64,000 nt of DNA from JAKIWV01 sp963773945 (GTDB taxonomy: Archaea; Thermoplasmatota; Thermoplasmata; Lutacidiplasmatales; UBA184): contig CAVZDD010000004.1 of the NCBI GenBank assembly GCA_963773945.1, positions 248,001 through 312,000 of the forward strand. Direction: 5' to 3'. This document shows positions 41,796 through 50,880 of this stretch, piece after piece. Both the position numbers and the translations under genes were made by a program. A model generated the notes under the pieces. That model saw only the letters and a list, made by a program, of their open reading frames with translations. It ran no database searches and was not told the origin of the DNA. Positions within the stretch are counted from its first letter, which is position 1; each line of letters opens with the position of its first letter.

Positions 41796-42320
41796 GTGTC
41801 CCCTCCAAGTACCACCGGATCCGCGCCGGAGGTCCACGCCGTCCCGGCGCCCCCGGGCGTGGTGATCGACCGGGTATCCCACGAGGATATTCCCGAGATC
41901 TGCGCGCTGTACAAACGGGTCTGGGACTCCCCCCACGAAGGGGTGCCCGCGGAATTCCTGAAGGCAGCCATCCCCACCCCTCTGGAATTCACCAGTCGGA
42001 TGGAGGGCGTCACCTACTTCGTCGCTCGCGAAGGAAAGAATCTGCGCGGGATCGTCGGCACGGAATTCTCCGAGGGCAACTGCCTCCTGGTGGGCTTGGC
42101 CGTGGACGTCGATGCGCGCCACAAGGGCGTGGCGACGGCGCTCGTGCTCACGGCGATCGACTGGGCCCGGAAGAACCACGCCAACGCGGTCTGGGTCGAC
42201 GCCCTGGACAGCTTCACGGCCGCGAAGGGTCTGTTTCAACATCTCGGGTTCAGCGCGGCCGGCGTCCTCCACCGGCACCGGTGGAACGAGGACGTCCGGA
42301 TCTTCGAGACGTTGCTCTGA
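41796..42320 (+). CDS. GNAT family N-acetyltransferase
   Basis: 174 residues with a GTG start. The acetyl-CoA binding segment is LAVDVDARHKGVATALVLTAI (about 109-129; the usual R/Q..G.A pattern). VDALDSFTAAKGLFQHLGFSAAGV forms the terminal motif. A flexible Pro-rich N-tail of about 20 residues precedes the fold. The acceptor is unknown. It ends five bases from the convergent zinc-ribbon gene. Confidence 0.85.
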   Translation: MSPPSTTGSAPEVHAVPAPPGVVIDRVSHEDIPEICALYKRVWDSPHEGVPAEFLKAAIPTPLEFTSRMEGVTYFVAREGKNLRGIVGTEFSEGNCLLVGLAVDVDARHKGVATALVLTAIDWARKNHANAVWVDALDSFTAAKGLFQHLGFSAAGVLHRHRWNEDVRIFETLL

Positions 42321-42325
42321 GCCGG

Positions 42326-43294
42326 CTACGGCGCGCCACGCGCGGCCGGGGCGCGGGAGGGCCGGAAGGTGGTCGAGCCGTGCATCTGGAGCAAGCGGCG
42401 CATCCGGTGGAGCGCTTCCTCGCCGTGGCCCTGGGCGAAGAGACGCGCGCCTCGACCGAGTTCGGCGATCTCGGTCTCTACGGGGGTCCCTTGGAGCCTC
42501 TCCTCCTGCAGGAAATCGCCGTAGCGCGACACAAACCCCGGTAGTTCCCGCTGCACCTGCTCCATCGCCTGGGCCCGCAGGGCCCGGAGCTGCTGCTTCA
42601 AGGAGGCCAACCGGCCGCTGCGAAGCTCGCGCTCCAGTTCCCGGCCCAGTTCCTCGGGCTCGTTCGGAACGGTCAGCCCTACCCCCACCATGTCGCGGAG
42701 GAGAGAGATCACGGACTCGAGGTCCTCCCGAGCCGTGTCGAGGTGGCGCTCCTTGAGCGTGATGACCCGGTCCACCTGCTGGTAGGCGGTGAGCGCCCGG
42801 CTGATGTCCCCGGTCTTGGCAAAGTGGAGCGCGTCGTCCATTTGGTCCCGTTCGAGGCGGCTGTCTACGGCGTAGGCTTCGAGCCGCGTGAGTCGGGTCT
42901 TCACGTCGCGCTGCCATTCTTCGAGGGCGGCGAGGATCTGGTTCTGGGCGAGGCGTTCGACGCCCTTGAGCACGTCCGCCCATCGGTCATGATCGGAGGT
43001 CCGGCGCGCCGCCTCCTCGGCCCATCGGGGGAGGACCGGGAGGGTGAGGCCGAGCGGCTCGACCACCTCCGCCCACTGCTGGAGTTTCGAGAATCGTCGC
43101 GCTAGGTCCGGGGACACCGCCGGCTCCCTCGCCGACGGCGGGGTGCGAGCCCCGGTCGGCACTTCGACGCGCACGGCCACCGGCGGGGGCCGCTCGGGGA
43201 GAACGTCGAGCGCCGCGCCGCAGTGCGGGCAGCGCGTGTCGGTGGCCGACACGCGGTCGTGGCAGGACGGGCAGCGGAGGTCTTCGTCAGCCAC
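42326..43294 (-). CDS. Zinc-ribbon coiled-coil protein of unknown function
   Basis: 322 residues. A zinc ribbon CPSC..CPHC is at 8-25, a Pro-rich linker follows to about 60, and the remainder is almost wholly helical with long charged stretches (LEAYAVDSRLERDQMDDAL, DTAREDLESVISLLRDMV, ELRSGRLASLKQQLRAL). The organisation suggests a scaffold or an oligomeric partner protein. Similar ribbon-plus-coiled-coil proteins are common in archaea without assigned roles. It is 21 bases downstream of tRNA-Leu on the same strand. Confidence 0.7.
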   Translation of the reverse strand: MADEDLRCPSCHDRVSATDTRCPHCGAALDVLPERPPPVAVRVEVPTGARTPPSAREPAVSPDLARRFSKLQQWAEVVEPLGLTLPVLPRWAEEAARRTSDHDRWADVLKGVERLAQNQILAALEEWQRDVKTRLTRLEAYAVDSRLERDQMDDALHFAKTGDISRALTAYQQVDRVITLKERHLDTAREDLESVISLLRDMVGVGLTVPNEPEELGRELERELRSGRLASLKQQLRALRAQAMEQVQRELPGFVSRYGDFLQEERLQGTPVETEIAELGRGARLFAQGHGEEALHRMRRLLQMHGSTTFRPSRAPAARGAP

Positions 43295-43315
43295 AGGTGT
43301 ACCTCGGGTTGGGGA

Positions 43316-43400
43316 TGCAGGGGGTGAGATTTGAACTCACGAACTCCTACGAGACCAGGACCTCAACCTGGCGCCTTTGACCAAGCTGGGCCACCCCTGC
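43316..43400 (-). tRNA. tRNA-Leu (anticodon GAG)
   Basis: 85 bases with a long variable arm, as expected for leucine. Acceptor GCAGGGG/CCCCTGC, anticodon stem CCAGG/CCTGG around TTGAGGT (anticodon GAG), variable arm TCTCGTAGGAGTTC and T arm GTGAG-TTCAAAT-CTCAC. No intron, CCA not encoded. Confidence 0.95.
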
Positions 43401-43531
43401 GGGCCCCGCGGCGCGTACGGCTCTCCTGCCATAGCCTTTGTGCCCGGAAACAGGGTGGCCCTCGTCCCCCCTCTATACAGAGAGATTCTCCCACGGAAAA
43501 GCCTAGTAGTGAAGGCCTGTCGGAGTTCGCG

Positions 43532-43897
43532 ATGTCCGCTAAGAGGCTGGCGGAGCCGCACGGTGCCCCCGGAGCGGCGACGGTCTACATTGGTCTCAAA
43601 CCCACCATGACCTACGTTTTTCAGGTCGTGGCGCAGCTGAATTCGGGGGCGGATCCGGTCGTGGTCCGAGCGCGCGGGAACGCGATCGCCAAGGCCGTCG
43701 ATGTGGTCGAGGTCGTGCGGCACCGATTCCTCGAGGGGCAGGTCGAGGTCGGTCGCATCAGCACCGATACCGAGCGGCTCACGAACCGGGACGGCCGGGA
43801 CGCGAACGTGTCGGCGATCTCGATCCCGCTCAGCCGGGTGGGACCAGCGCCGACGGCCCGGCCGCCGGCGCTTGGGTCGCCCCCCACGCCGGAGTGA
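43532..43897 (+). CDS. alba: Alba family DNA/RNA-binding chromatin protein
   Basis: 121 residues. The Alba fold is clear: VYIGLKPTMTYVFQVVAQLN (about 19-38), VVVRARGNAIAKAVDVVEVVRHRF (about 44-67), then the beta hairpin VGRISTDTERLTNRDGRDANVSAI. The Lys16/17-type acetylation region of Sulfolobus Alba is replaced by GLKP. A Pro/Ala-rich tail (after about 100) overlaps the 3' end of the convergent RDD gene by 68 bases. Confidence 0.93.
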   Translation: MSAKRLAEPHGAPGAATVYIGLKPTMTYVFQVVAQLNSGADPVVVRARGNAIAKAVDVVEVVRHRFLEGQVEVGRISTDTERLTNRDGRDANVSAISIPLSRVGPAPTARPPALGSPPTPE

Positions 43898-45647
43898 CGT
43901 GGCGACGGTCCACGACCCACGTCGAGGCCCAGCGGTCTCCGAGACGTTGTCGTTCGGGATCCCGTAGGACCTGCACTCCTCCGATGGCGAGGGCGACCGC
44001 CAAGGTCGCCGCCATGACACCGAGCAGGATCGCCCCGGTGAAGACCAGGTCCCCGAATGAGCTCAGGCCCGCGCTGCCGGACCGGACGAGGAGCAGGATT
44101 CCCGGTGCCCCCAGGTCGCCGATCGCGAACAGGGAGACGGTTTTCGGGGACTCCCGGAGGACCGACTGGAGCGCGGTGGGGCGCGCCAGGCTTCGGTCGG
44201 TGACCGTGAGATGGAGGAGGACTTTCCCCGCGGTACTCCCGAAGAGGGCGTCGCAGACGACGTAGTAGAGGGCCGCGTATCCGACGAAACCGAACACGGC
44301 CAGATTGAACGTGAGGCCGTTGAGCACATCGTCGACCGTTCCCGGGAGGGCGAGCGCCAGGTAGATCCACAGCGCCAGGGCCGGTGCCGTGACCAACGCC
44401 AGGTCGATCGCCGCGGCCCAGGCCCGGCGTCCGGGAGCGGCGAATCGGAGCCGGCTCAGGTCGCGGCCGAGTTGGACGAATTGAGTGGCCATCGCCACGC
44501 TCCGGAAGGCTTCCCGGGGGGTGGGCGTGGGCGCTTCCTGGGAGGCAACGAGATTCCGGTAATCGTGAATCACATACGGGGCGACGGGGAGAACGTCCCA
44601 GGTCGCGGCGGGCGCGCCCGTTGCGGGGATCTGGAAGATCGTTCGCACCCGCTCTCCGGCGCTCTGACTCGCGGCGACCGAATCCCGAATCGCCCCCGCG
44701 AGATCCCCGCCGGCGAGCCGGACGGTCGCCGAACTAAGGATCCGTTCCGGAGAAGGCGGAGTGGGCGCAGGGGCCGGAACTTCGGGGGCGGTCCCGCGGT
44801 ATCGCAACGCGATCAGTAGGAGGCCGGCACCGAGCGCCATGAGGCCGGAGAAATACACGAGGTCCTGAATCCCGGCTCCTCCGACCGCCAGAAGGGCGCC
44901 ACCTCCCCCCACATAGAGCGGGGGTTCGCGCAGAATGTCGGCTCCGATCAGCGTGCCCAGCGTCGCGGTTCCGTATCCGATCGCGAGTCCGCGATAGGGC
45001 GCAACTCCCCAGATGGCCCCGGCCACCCAGACCGAAAGGATTCCCACCACCACCGGGCCGATCAGGTAGAACGGGAACGTGGACACAATCCCTTCCCCAG
45101 GGATCGCCTGGGACGTGAAGAACGTCAGCGGAATCGCCGCCGAAACAAGGCCCATGAACGTCAACGCCCGATTAGCGGCCGGGCGAGGCGCCCAGCGCGG
45201 TAACGCCGCGGAGGCGAAAGCAACCATCCCGCCGGCGGTGACGAGCACGCCCACCGAGGTCCAAAAGGTCGCCGTGAAGAGAACGACCGCGAACTGGACC
45301 GCGGTCTCGGCGGCGACCAGTAGGATTACCGTCCCTGTAAGACTCCAACCCGGCGTTCCCAGCTCGCGATGCAATAGGACGACCGAAAGGCCGATCGGGA
45401 TGAGCGCCCCTCCGAGGTTGATCGCCACGACATTCCCCGCCCACGGCAGGAACGGGGCATCGGCTAACGAAGCGAGGAACGCACCTGGGAGCAGCAGCCA
45501 GAAAGCGAAGCGACCGAATCCGCTCGCCCGCGCCTCGGCGGGTCGACTCCAGGCCCAGAGGAAGAGGGCGATCCAGAGTAACGGAGTGAGGATCGTGCTC
45601 CCGACTCCGCCGATGACGTCATTGGACAAGACCCAGGGGTCTACCAT
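43830..45647 (-). CDS. Polytopic membrane protein with RDD domain
   Basis: 605 residues. The N-terminal 280 residues have about nine hydrophobic segments. A soluble stretch (about 285-400) with repeated Pro and a low-complexity PAPAPTPPSPE linker follows. The C-terminal region (RRAWAAAIDLALVTAPALALW, then CDALFGSTAGKVLLHLTVTDR, then QRLGDRWASTWVV) is an RDD domain with the conserved R, D and D. RDD proteins are putative transporters or membrane scaffolds. Function is unknown. Confidence 0.75.
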   Translation of the reverse strand: MVDPWVLSNDVIGGVGSTILTPLLWIALFLWAWSRPAEARASGFGRFAFWLLLPGAFLASLADAPFLPWAGNVVAINLGGALIPIGLSVVLLHRELGTPGWSLTGTVILLVAAETAVQFAVVLFTATFWTSVGVLVTAGGMVAFASAALPRWAPRPAANRALTFMGLVSAAIPLTFFTSQAIPGEGIVSTFPFYLIGPVVVGILSVWVAGAIWGVAPYRGLAIGYGTATLGTLIGADILREPPLYVGGGGALLAVGGAGIQDLVYFSGLMALGAGLLLIALRYRGTAPEVPAPAPTPPSPERILSSATVRLAGGDLAGAIRDSVAASQSAGERVRTIFQIPATGAPAATWDVLPVAPYVIHDYRNLVASQEAPTPTPREAFRSVAMATQFVQLGRDLSRLRFAAPGRRAWAAAIDLALVTAPALALWIYLALALPGTVDDVLNGLTFNLAVFGFVGYAALYYVVCDALFGSTAGKVLLHLTVTDRSLARPTALQSVLRESPKTVSLFAIGDLGAPGILLLVRSGSAGLSSFGDLVFTGAILLGVMAATLAVALAIGGVQVLRDPERQRLGDRWASTWVVDRRHVTPAWGATQAPAAGPSALVPPG

Positions 45648-45713
45648 CTCCCGTCGTCCTGCGCGCCCCGACGGGGTCGGCCCCTCGGTTGGCCCTTGAC
45701 CACCTCCGGCCCG

Positions 45714-45726
45714 GGCTAAACGTTTT
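45714..45726 (+). promoter_or_regulatory. TATA-like element of the aspartase/fumarase gene
   Basis: CTAAACGTTTTTG, 26-38 bases ahead of the ATG at 45752. It supports that start over the longer frame beginning further upstream. Confidence 0.45.
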
Positions 45727-45751
45727 TGCCGCGCCCCTCGTCCCCGCGCCG

Positions 45752-47152
45752 ATGGGGTCCACGCGCACCGAACAGGATTCGCTGGGGAAGCGGGAGGTCC
45801 CCGCCGAGGCGTACTACGGAATCCAGACGCTGCGAGCCATCGAAAACTTTCCCGTTAGTGGACTCCACGCCTCCCCCCATCTGGTCCGGGCCTACGCCCT
45901 GCTCAAACGGGCGTGCACCGAGGTCAACGTTAGCTTGGGCGCGCTGGATCCGGACCGGGGTCGGGCCATCGAACAGGCCGCCCGCGAGGTCGCGGACGGG
46001 AGGTTCCGGGATCAGTTCGTCGTGGACGTGTTCCAAGCCGGCGCGGGGACGTCCTTCCACATGAACGTCAACGAGGTACTCGCCAACCGGGCGCTCGAGC
46101 TCCTCGGCAAGCCCCGGGGAGAGTACTCGGCGGTGAGCCCGAACGACCAGGTCAACTTCGGGCAGTCCACGAACGATACCTTCCCGTCGGCCGCTCAGGT
46201 GGCCACGCTGTTCGCGCTGGCCGAGGTGCGAGCCGGGGTCCAGATCTTGAGTGCGGGCCTTCGTCGAAAGGGCGAGGAGTTTCGTGCGAGCGCCAAGTCG
46301 GGTCGCACGCACCTCAAGGACGCGATGCCGGTCACATTGGGGGCGGAGTTCCGTGCCTATGCCACCGTGTTGGACCGGATTCTCGAAACATTGCCGACGG
46401 TGGAGACCGCCCTCGCCGAGATCCCCCTTGGCGGCAACGCGGTCGGCACGGGCGTCAACACTCGACGAGGATTCCGATCCGAAGCCGTGCGCAAGTATGC
46501 CGAACTGGCCAAACTCCCGTTGCGGGTGGCCCGCGATCCCTTCGAAACGATGCAGAGCCGCTGGCCACTCGGCGCGGCGGCGGCCTGGCTCAAGACGCTC
46601 GCCCTCGAGCTCATTCGCATCGCCAATGACATTCGGCTTCTATCGAGCGGCCCGGCCACTGGGCTCGACGAGATCCGGTTGCCGGAGATCCAACCCGGCT
46701 CGTCCATCATGCCCGGCAAGGTAAATCCCTCCGCGGCGGAGTGCCTCAACCAGATCGCCTTCCGGGTGGTGGCCTCGGAGCTCGCGACTTCGCTTGCCGT
46801 TCAGGCCGGTCAGCTCGAGATCAACGTGATGATGCCGCTCGCCACGTACGAGGTGTTGTTCTCTTCGAGCATTCTGGCGCAGTATCTCCCCGTCTTCACG
46901 CGCACCTGCATCGACGGCATCACGACCAACCCGGAGGTCCTGGAACGGTACCTGAGCTCCTCGTCCGCACTTCTTACGATCTTGACGCCCCAGTTCGGAT
47001 ACCTCAAAGTGGCCGAGCTCGTCCACGAGTCCGCGCGGACCGGACGACCGGTGAAGGAGCTGCTCGTGGCCCGCGGCCTCGCGACCGAAGCCCAGGCCGA
47101 AGCGCTTCTGAGCCCGGTGGCTCTCGCCAAGCTCGCGGAGCCGGTCGAGTAA
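45752..47152 (+). CDS. Aspartase/fumarase family lyase, probably aspartate ammonia-lyase
   Basis: 466 residues from the ATG at 45752. The start KREVPAEAYYGIQTLRAIENF follows the aspartase pattern (REVPADAYYGI.TLRA.ENF) rather than that of fumarase. The central NDIRLLSSGPATGLDEIRLPE also favours aspartase. The superfamily signature GSSIMPGKVNP is present near 320, and VFQAGAGTSFHMNVNEVLANRALELLG marks class II. It either deaminates aspartate to fumarate or hydrates fumarate. Aspartase is preferred but not certain. Confidence 0.8.
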   Translation: MGSTRTEQDSLGKREVPAEAYYGIQTLRAIENFPVSGLHASPHLVRAYALLKRACTEVNVSLGALDPDRGRAIEQAAREVADGRFRDQFVVDVFQAGAGTSFHMNVNEVLANRALELLGKPRGEYSAVSPNDQVNFGQSTNDTFPSAAQVATLFALAEVRAGVQILSAGLRRKGEEFRASAKSGRTHLKDAMPVTLGAEFRAYATVLDRILETLPTVETALAEIPLGGNAVGTGVNTRRGFRSEAVRKYAELAKLPLRVARDPFETMQSRWPLGAAAAWLKTLALELIRIANDIRLLSSGPATGLDEIRLPEIQPGSSIMPGKVNPSAAECLNQIAFRVVASELATSLAVQAGQLEINVMMPLATYEVLFSSSILAQYLPVFTRTCIDGITTNPEVLERYLSSSSALLTILTPQFGYLKVAELVHESARTGRPVKELLVARGLATEAQAEALLSPVALAKLAEPVE

Positions 47153-47167
47153 GTGCGAACCACGAAG

Positions 47168-47177
47168 GTTAAAGAGC
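47168..47177 (+). promoter_or_regulatory. TATA-like element of the TrmB gene
   Basis: GTTAAAGAGC-type AT-rich stretch 25-34 bases before the ATG at 47202, just after the previous gene ends at 47152. Confidence 0.4.
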
Positions 47178-47201
47178 CCCCGTCTCCGTGTCGCGCTCCT
47201 C

Positions 47202-47954
47202 ATGGCGACGGTCGAGGAGATGGCGGTCTCGCTCGGCGCGGAATTCAGCCAGGAGTACCGCCGAGCCGTCTCGGTCCTCGGCCAGGTCGGTCTGACCGAC
47301 TACGAGGCCCGGGCCTACATCGCGCTCGTGGCCCGCGGCATCGGTGACGCGGCAGCCATCGCGCAAGCCGCGGGGATCCCGCGCACGTCGGCCTACAAGG
47401 TCCTCGAATCGCTGGCGCAGAAGAACTACGCACAGCCTGCGGGAGGCAAGCCGCTCCTGTTCAAGCCCCGGCGGCCGATCGAGGTTGCCGAATCGCTCAA
47501 GGGCTCGATTCAGGAGGTCTTCGAGAAGCTCGAAGCGCTCCACGACATCGCCGCCGAGCATGGGGAGCCTCAGCTGGTTTACCTCCTCAACGGCCGCGAG
47601 AAGGTGATCGGAAAGATTGCCGACCTGCTCGACCAATCCACCAAGACGTTCATCCTCACCACGCCCCAGGTGTCGGACATCCGGGACGAGCTGGGGAAGA
47701 AGTTCGCCCACGCGGTCAAGCGTGGTGTGGAAGTGACCTTCGTCACCGCCCCCCTCCAGAAGATTCCCGAAGGGGTTCGCGTGATCCCGCGCAACAACCT
47801 CCTCGCGACCGAGGTGCTCGCGGACAACCAGCACGCGCTGCTCGCGGGCCCAAACCTCGAGGCCGCGGGCTTTACCGACAACCCGATCCTGACCGCGCAC
47901 CTGCAGCAGTTCTTGGAGATCATTCTCGATCGAGGGACCGAGAACAAACCGTAG
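47202..47954 (+). CDS. TrmB family transcription regulator
   Basis: 250 residues. The TrmB winged helix is GLTDYEARAYIALVARGIGDA (about 31-51), then AGIPRTSAYKVLESLAQKNY with the recognition helix. The second half (LVYLLNGREKVIGKIADLLDQS, TFILTTPQVSDI) is a PLD-like effector domain without HKD catalytic motifs. The effector is probably a sugar or small metabolite. It may control the aspartase gene just upstream or Taw2 downstream; neither is established. Confidence 0.9.
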   Translation: MATVEEMAVSLGAEFSQEYRRAVSVLGQVGLTDYEARAYIALVARGIGDAAAIAQAAGIPRTSAYKVLESLAQKNYAQPAGGKPLLFKPRRPIEVAESLKGSIQEVFEKLEALHDIAAEHGEPQLVYLLNGREKVIGKIADLLDQSTKTFILTTPQVSDIRDELGKKFAHAVKRGVEVTFVTAPLQKIPEGVRVIPRNNLLATEVLADNQHALLAGPNLEAAGFTDNPILTAHLQQFLEIILDRGTENKP

Positions 47955-47973
47955 GCCTCCGGCGTCGACCGCG

Positions 47974-48843
47974 ATGGGGCGTTCGGAAGTGCCACCGGCC
48001 GACCGGGTCCGAGCCCGTGTCGCTTCGGCCTTGGGAATGGCGATCGCCGGCCAGCTACCCGCGGGTTACCAGCGTCTCGGCCGGGTGGTCGTGCTGCGGT
48101 TGCCCGAAAACTTGCGCCCGCACTTCCGCGAAATCGGAGAGGTCTGGTGTACGGAGCTCGGTGTGGCGACCGTGCTGCGCCGAGCCGGAGAGACGGTGGG
48201 GGAGCTCCGCATCCCCCGCCTCGAGATGATCGCCGGCGACGACGCGCGTACGGAAGTGGTGGAGTACGGGATCCGGTACCGGCTCGACGCCCAGCAGATC
48301 CTCTTCGCCCGGGGAAACCGGACCGAGCGGCACCGCGCGGGTACCGTCACGCAACCGGGCGAGGTCGTCGCCGACCTCTTCGCCGGGATCGGGTACTTCA
48401 GTCTCCCCGCCGCCGTCTTGGGGGGTGCCCGACGGGTGTGGGCCGTCGAGAAGAACCCGGTGTCGTACTCGTTCCTGTGCGAGAATGCACAACGCAACCA
48501 CGTAGCCGACCGCGTCGAATGCCTTCGGGGGGACAACCAAGAGGTGGAGCTACCGGCACAGACCTTCGACCGGGTTTTCCTAGGCTACCTGCCGACCGCT
48601 GTACCCTGGATTCCCCGCGCCATCGGGCTTCTGAAGCCCGAAGGGGGAACGGTCCACGTGCATCTGGCGGTGGGAAGTCGCGATAGTCGGTCGGACGCAG
48701 AGTCGGAGGTCACGCGGGGGGCGGAAAACGCCGGTGCGTCGGTCCAACAGGTCCGCTCGCGCGTGGTGAAGGCATTCGGCCCCGGTCGGGAACACGTCGT
48801 GGTGGACCTGACCGCGCGCCCTCCGGCGGGCGATCGAGTCTAG
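47974..48843 (+). CDS. taw2: tRNA-Phe wyosine 3-amino-3-carboxypropyltransferase, Taw2 family
   Basis: 289 residues with a Trm5/TYW2 fold. Motif I is ADLFAGIGYFSLPAAVLGG (about 130-148). The catalytic-site strand is RVFLGYLPTAVPWIP, the GY..T form of TYW2, not the NPP(Y) form of the methyltransferase Trm5. It transfers the aminocarboxypropyl group of SAM to the modified G37 of tRNA-Phe. An N-terminal THUMP-less region with GVATVLRRAGETVGELRIP is typical. It starts 20 bases after the TrmB gene and overlaps the convergent aminotransferase by four bases. Confidence 0.85.
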   Translation: MGRSEVPPADRVRARVASALGMAIAGQLPAGYQRLGRVVVLRLPENLRPHFREIGEVWCTELGVATVLRRAGETVGELRIPRLEMIAGDDARTEVVEYGIRYRLDAQQILFARGNRTERHRAGTVTQPGEVVADLFAGIGYFSLPAAVLGGARRVWAVEKNPVSYSFLCENAQRNHVADRVECLRGDNQEVELPAQTFDRVFLGYLPTAVPWIPRAIGLLKPEGGTVHVHLAVGSRDSRSDAESEVTRGAENAGASVQQVRSRVVKAFGPGREHVVVDLTARPPAGDRV

Positions 48844-50027
48844 GTCGTGCCGGCGGGGGCCGGCGCGGGGCGCGCGACCGCCGCGTCCTTCCGCAGCTTT
48901 TCCAACGCGACTGGGAAGGCCCGGACTAAGCGGTCGATGTCCGCGGGCGGGTTGGAGAACGAGACCCGAATGAATCGTCCACCATACTTCGGGGAGAGAT
49001 AGTTGCCCGCCCGGACGAACACGCCGTGGGTCAGGAGAAGCTCCTTCTGCAGCGCGACCGGCGTCACACCGGTCTCGGCGATGTCGATCAGGAACATGTT
49101 CGCCTGGGAGGGGAAGACCGGCAAGGAAAGGTCGGGGAGACTCGACACCAGGGCCCGGATCCGTTCCTGGTTGGCCCGAGTGGTGGCCCGCACGGTCGGG
49201 AACCATTGGGACTTCGTTGAAAGCCCCGCCGCGGCGGCGACCTGCGCGAGGACGTTCACGCCCAGGTCATTGGTGTTGAAGCGAAGCGCCTCTTTGATGA
49301 GGTCGTCCGGACCGACCATGCCGCCCAACCGCAGGCCGGCCAGGCCGCAGTTCTTCGAGACCGACCAAGCGGTGAGCGTGCGTTCCGGATAGAAGCCGTA
49401 GGCGAGCGTGTGATGGTCGGCAAAGTCCCGATAGGTCACATCGTGGAGGAGGAGGAGCCGGTGGTCCCGAGCGACTTCCGCGATGGCGCGGACCTCGTCC
49501 TTCGAGTACCCCGACCCGAGGGGATTCAGCGGGTCGATGAGCAGGATCATCCGGGTCTGTGGGGTGACCGCCTCGCTCAAGCGTTCGGCGGTCAGCTTGT
49601 ACGGGGGCGCGTAAATGTCGAGATCCCGTATTGAGGCGCCGGCAAGCTGGATGAATTTGTGGATGATGAGGTAACTTGGGTCGGACGCCAGGACGACGTC
49701 GCCCGCGTGCAGGAGCGCTCGGATCGACATGTAGAGCGCCTCGGTCGCGCCGGCCGAGATGATCGTGGGGGTGTCGAGGGGGAGGCCCAGGTCGCCGAGG
49801 ACGAGCTCCTTGAGCCCGATCTGGCCGGCTGCGAGCGGATACCCCTCGTACAACCGATCTCGAATGGCAGCGATCATCGCGGGCTGGACGACCTCGGACG
49901 GGACCAGATGGTTCGTGTTCTGGCTGAGCCACGCGACCTCGGCCCGGTGTTCGTGGGCATATCGGAACGCGTCAAAGGGCGGGTCGGGCACCGAGGACCT
50001 CCGCCCCCCCGAAGCGACGGGCGCCAT
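48840..50027 (-). CDS. PLP-dependent aminotransferase, class I/II
   Basis: 395 residues. The fold type I core has GATEALYMSIRALLHAGDVV, the LLIDPLNPLGSG loop (variant of NPTG), LLLLHDVTYRDFADHH and the PLP-Lys segment AWSVSKNCGLAGLRLGG. The C-terminus has VFVRAGNYLSPKYGGRFIRVSFS. A specific substrate is not evident; MalY- or aspartate-type activities are possible. It follows the UbiE-like gene by 32 bases. Confidence 0.88.
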   Translation of the reverse strand: MAPVASGGRRSSVPDPPFDAFRYAHEHRAEVAWLSQNTNHLVPSEVVQPAMIAAIRDRLYEGYPLAAGQIGLKELVLGDLGLPLDTPTIISAGATEALYMSIRALLHAGDVVLASDPSYLIIHKFIQLAGASIRDLDIYAPPYKLTAERLSEAVTPQTRMILLIDPLNPLGSGYSKDEVRAIAEVARDHRLLLLHDVTYRDFADHHTLAYGFYPERTLTAWSVSKNCGLAGLRLGGMVGPDDLIKEALRFNTNDLGVNVLAQVAAAAGLSTKSQWFPTVRATTRANQERIRALVSSLPDLSLPVFPSQANMFLIDIAETGVTPVALQKELLLTHGVFVRAGNYLSPKYGGRFIRVSFSNPPADIDRLVRAFPVALEKLRKDAAVARPAPAPAGTT

Positions 50028-50059
50028 AATTCCTGCGGGCCGACCGAGCCCGGTACGTC

Positions 50060-50857
50060 CTACCCGACGCCGGCCAGGTAGCTCGTGACGATCCCCATCG
50101 ATTGGCTCCGGGCTTCGACTCGCGCGAACCCGGCGTCCTGCATCATCCGGACCATCTCAGGGCGCGGAGGAAGCCCGCGGAGCGAGTTCGGGAGGTAGCG
50201 GTACGGCCCCGCACTGTGGACGGCGGCTCCCAGCCACGGAACGACGTGGTCGAAATAGGAATGGAAAAGGTGCCCGATGAGCGGGGAGGCGGGCTCCGTG
50301 ATCTCGAGCGTCAGGACCGTTCCGTGAGGACGCAACACGCGCCGGAACTCTCGGAAGACTCCCGGCAGGTCGATGAGATTCCGGACCACGAAGGCCGACA
50401 TGATCACGTCGAAGGACCCCGCCGCCGCGGGCAGTCGGCGCGCGTTGGCCCGCAGATAGCCGACTCGCGGCGCCGTCGATTCCGGTCGGGTCCTCCCGTC
50501 GGCGATTCGTAACATGGCGGCGGTGAAGTCGGCCCCCACCACGTGCGCCGAGGGAAAGTACCGGGCGGCGAGTCGCGTGAGGTCGCCGGTGCCGCACCCG
50601 ACGTCCAGCACGCGCCGGACCGGCGGGTCGTGGGCTCGAAAACGCGATAGGTCCCAGAGGGCCCGTGGACGCCAGAGGTAGTCGTTGCCCATCGAGGCGG
50701 CGTGGTCGAACCAGTCGTACCGGCGCACGATGTGGGTGAACATCGCCTGAACATCCCGTTCGAAGGTCGGCGAGGACCGGTCCGGGTGCGGAGAACCGTC
50801 GGACGCTCGATGGGCGGCCACGGCAGGCGGGACGTTCGGGACTTCGCTCGCGGTCAT
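50060..50857 (-). CDS. UbiE/MenG-type C-methyltransferase
   Basis: 265 residues. FTHIVRRYDWFDHAASMGNDY is the typical UbiE start (F..IA..YD..N...S). Motif I is RRVLDVGCGTGDLTRLAARY, with FDVIMSAFVVRNLIDLPGVF as post-motif region and VLTLEITEPASPLIGHLF as typical of UbiE. It methylates a prenylated quinone precursor, which agrees with the UbiA/UbiD pair in the window. It lies between the large ATPase gene (23 bases) and the aminotransferase. Confidence 0.88.
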   Translation of the reverse strand: MTASEVPNVPPAVAAHRASDGSPHPDRSSPTFERDVQAMFTHIVRRYDWFDHAASMGNDYLWRPRALWDLSRFRAHDPPVRRVLDVGCGTGDLTRLAARYFPSAHVVGADFTAAMLRIADGRTRPESTAPRVGYLRANARRLPAAAGSFDVIMSAFVVRNLIDLPGVFREFRRVLRPHGTVLTLEITEPASPLIGHLFHSYFDHVVPWLGAAVHSAGPYRYLPNSLRGLPPRPEMVRMMQDAGFARVEARSQSMGIVTSYLAGVG

Positions 50858-50880
50858 GGTCCGGTTCGACGAGAGGGGGT

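Noticed and set aside
45689..45751. Longer start for the aspartase/fumarase gene
   Set aside because: It would remove the TATA-like element from its usual place, and the residues before MGSTRTEQ do not match the family.
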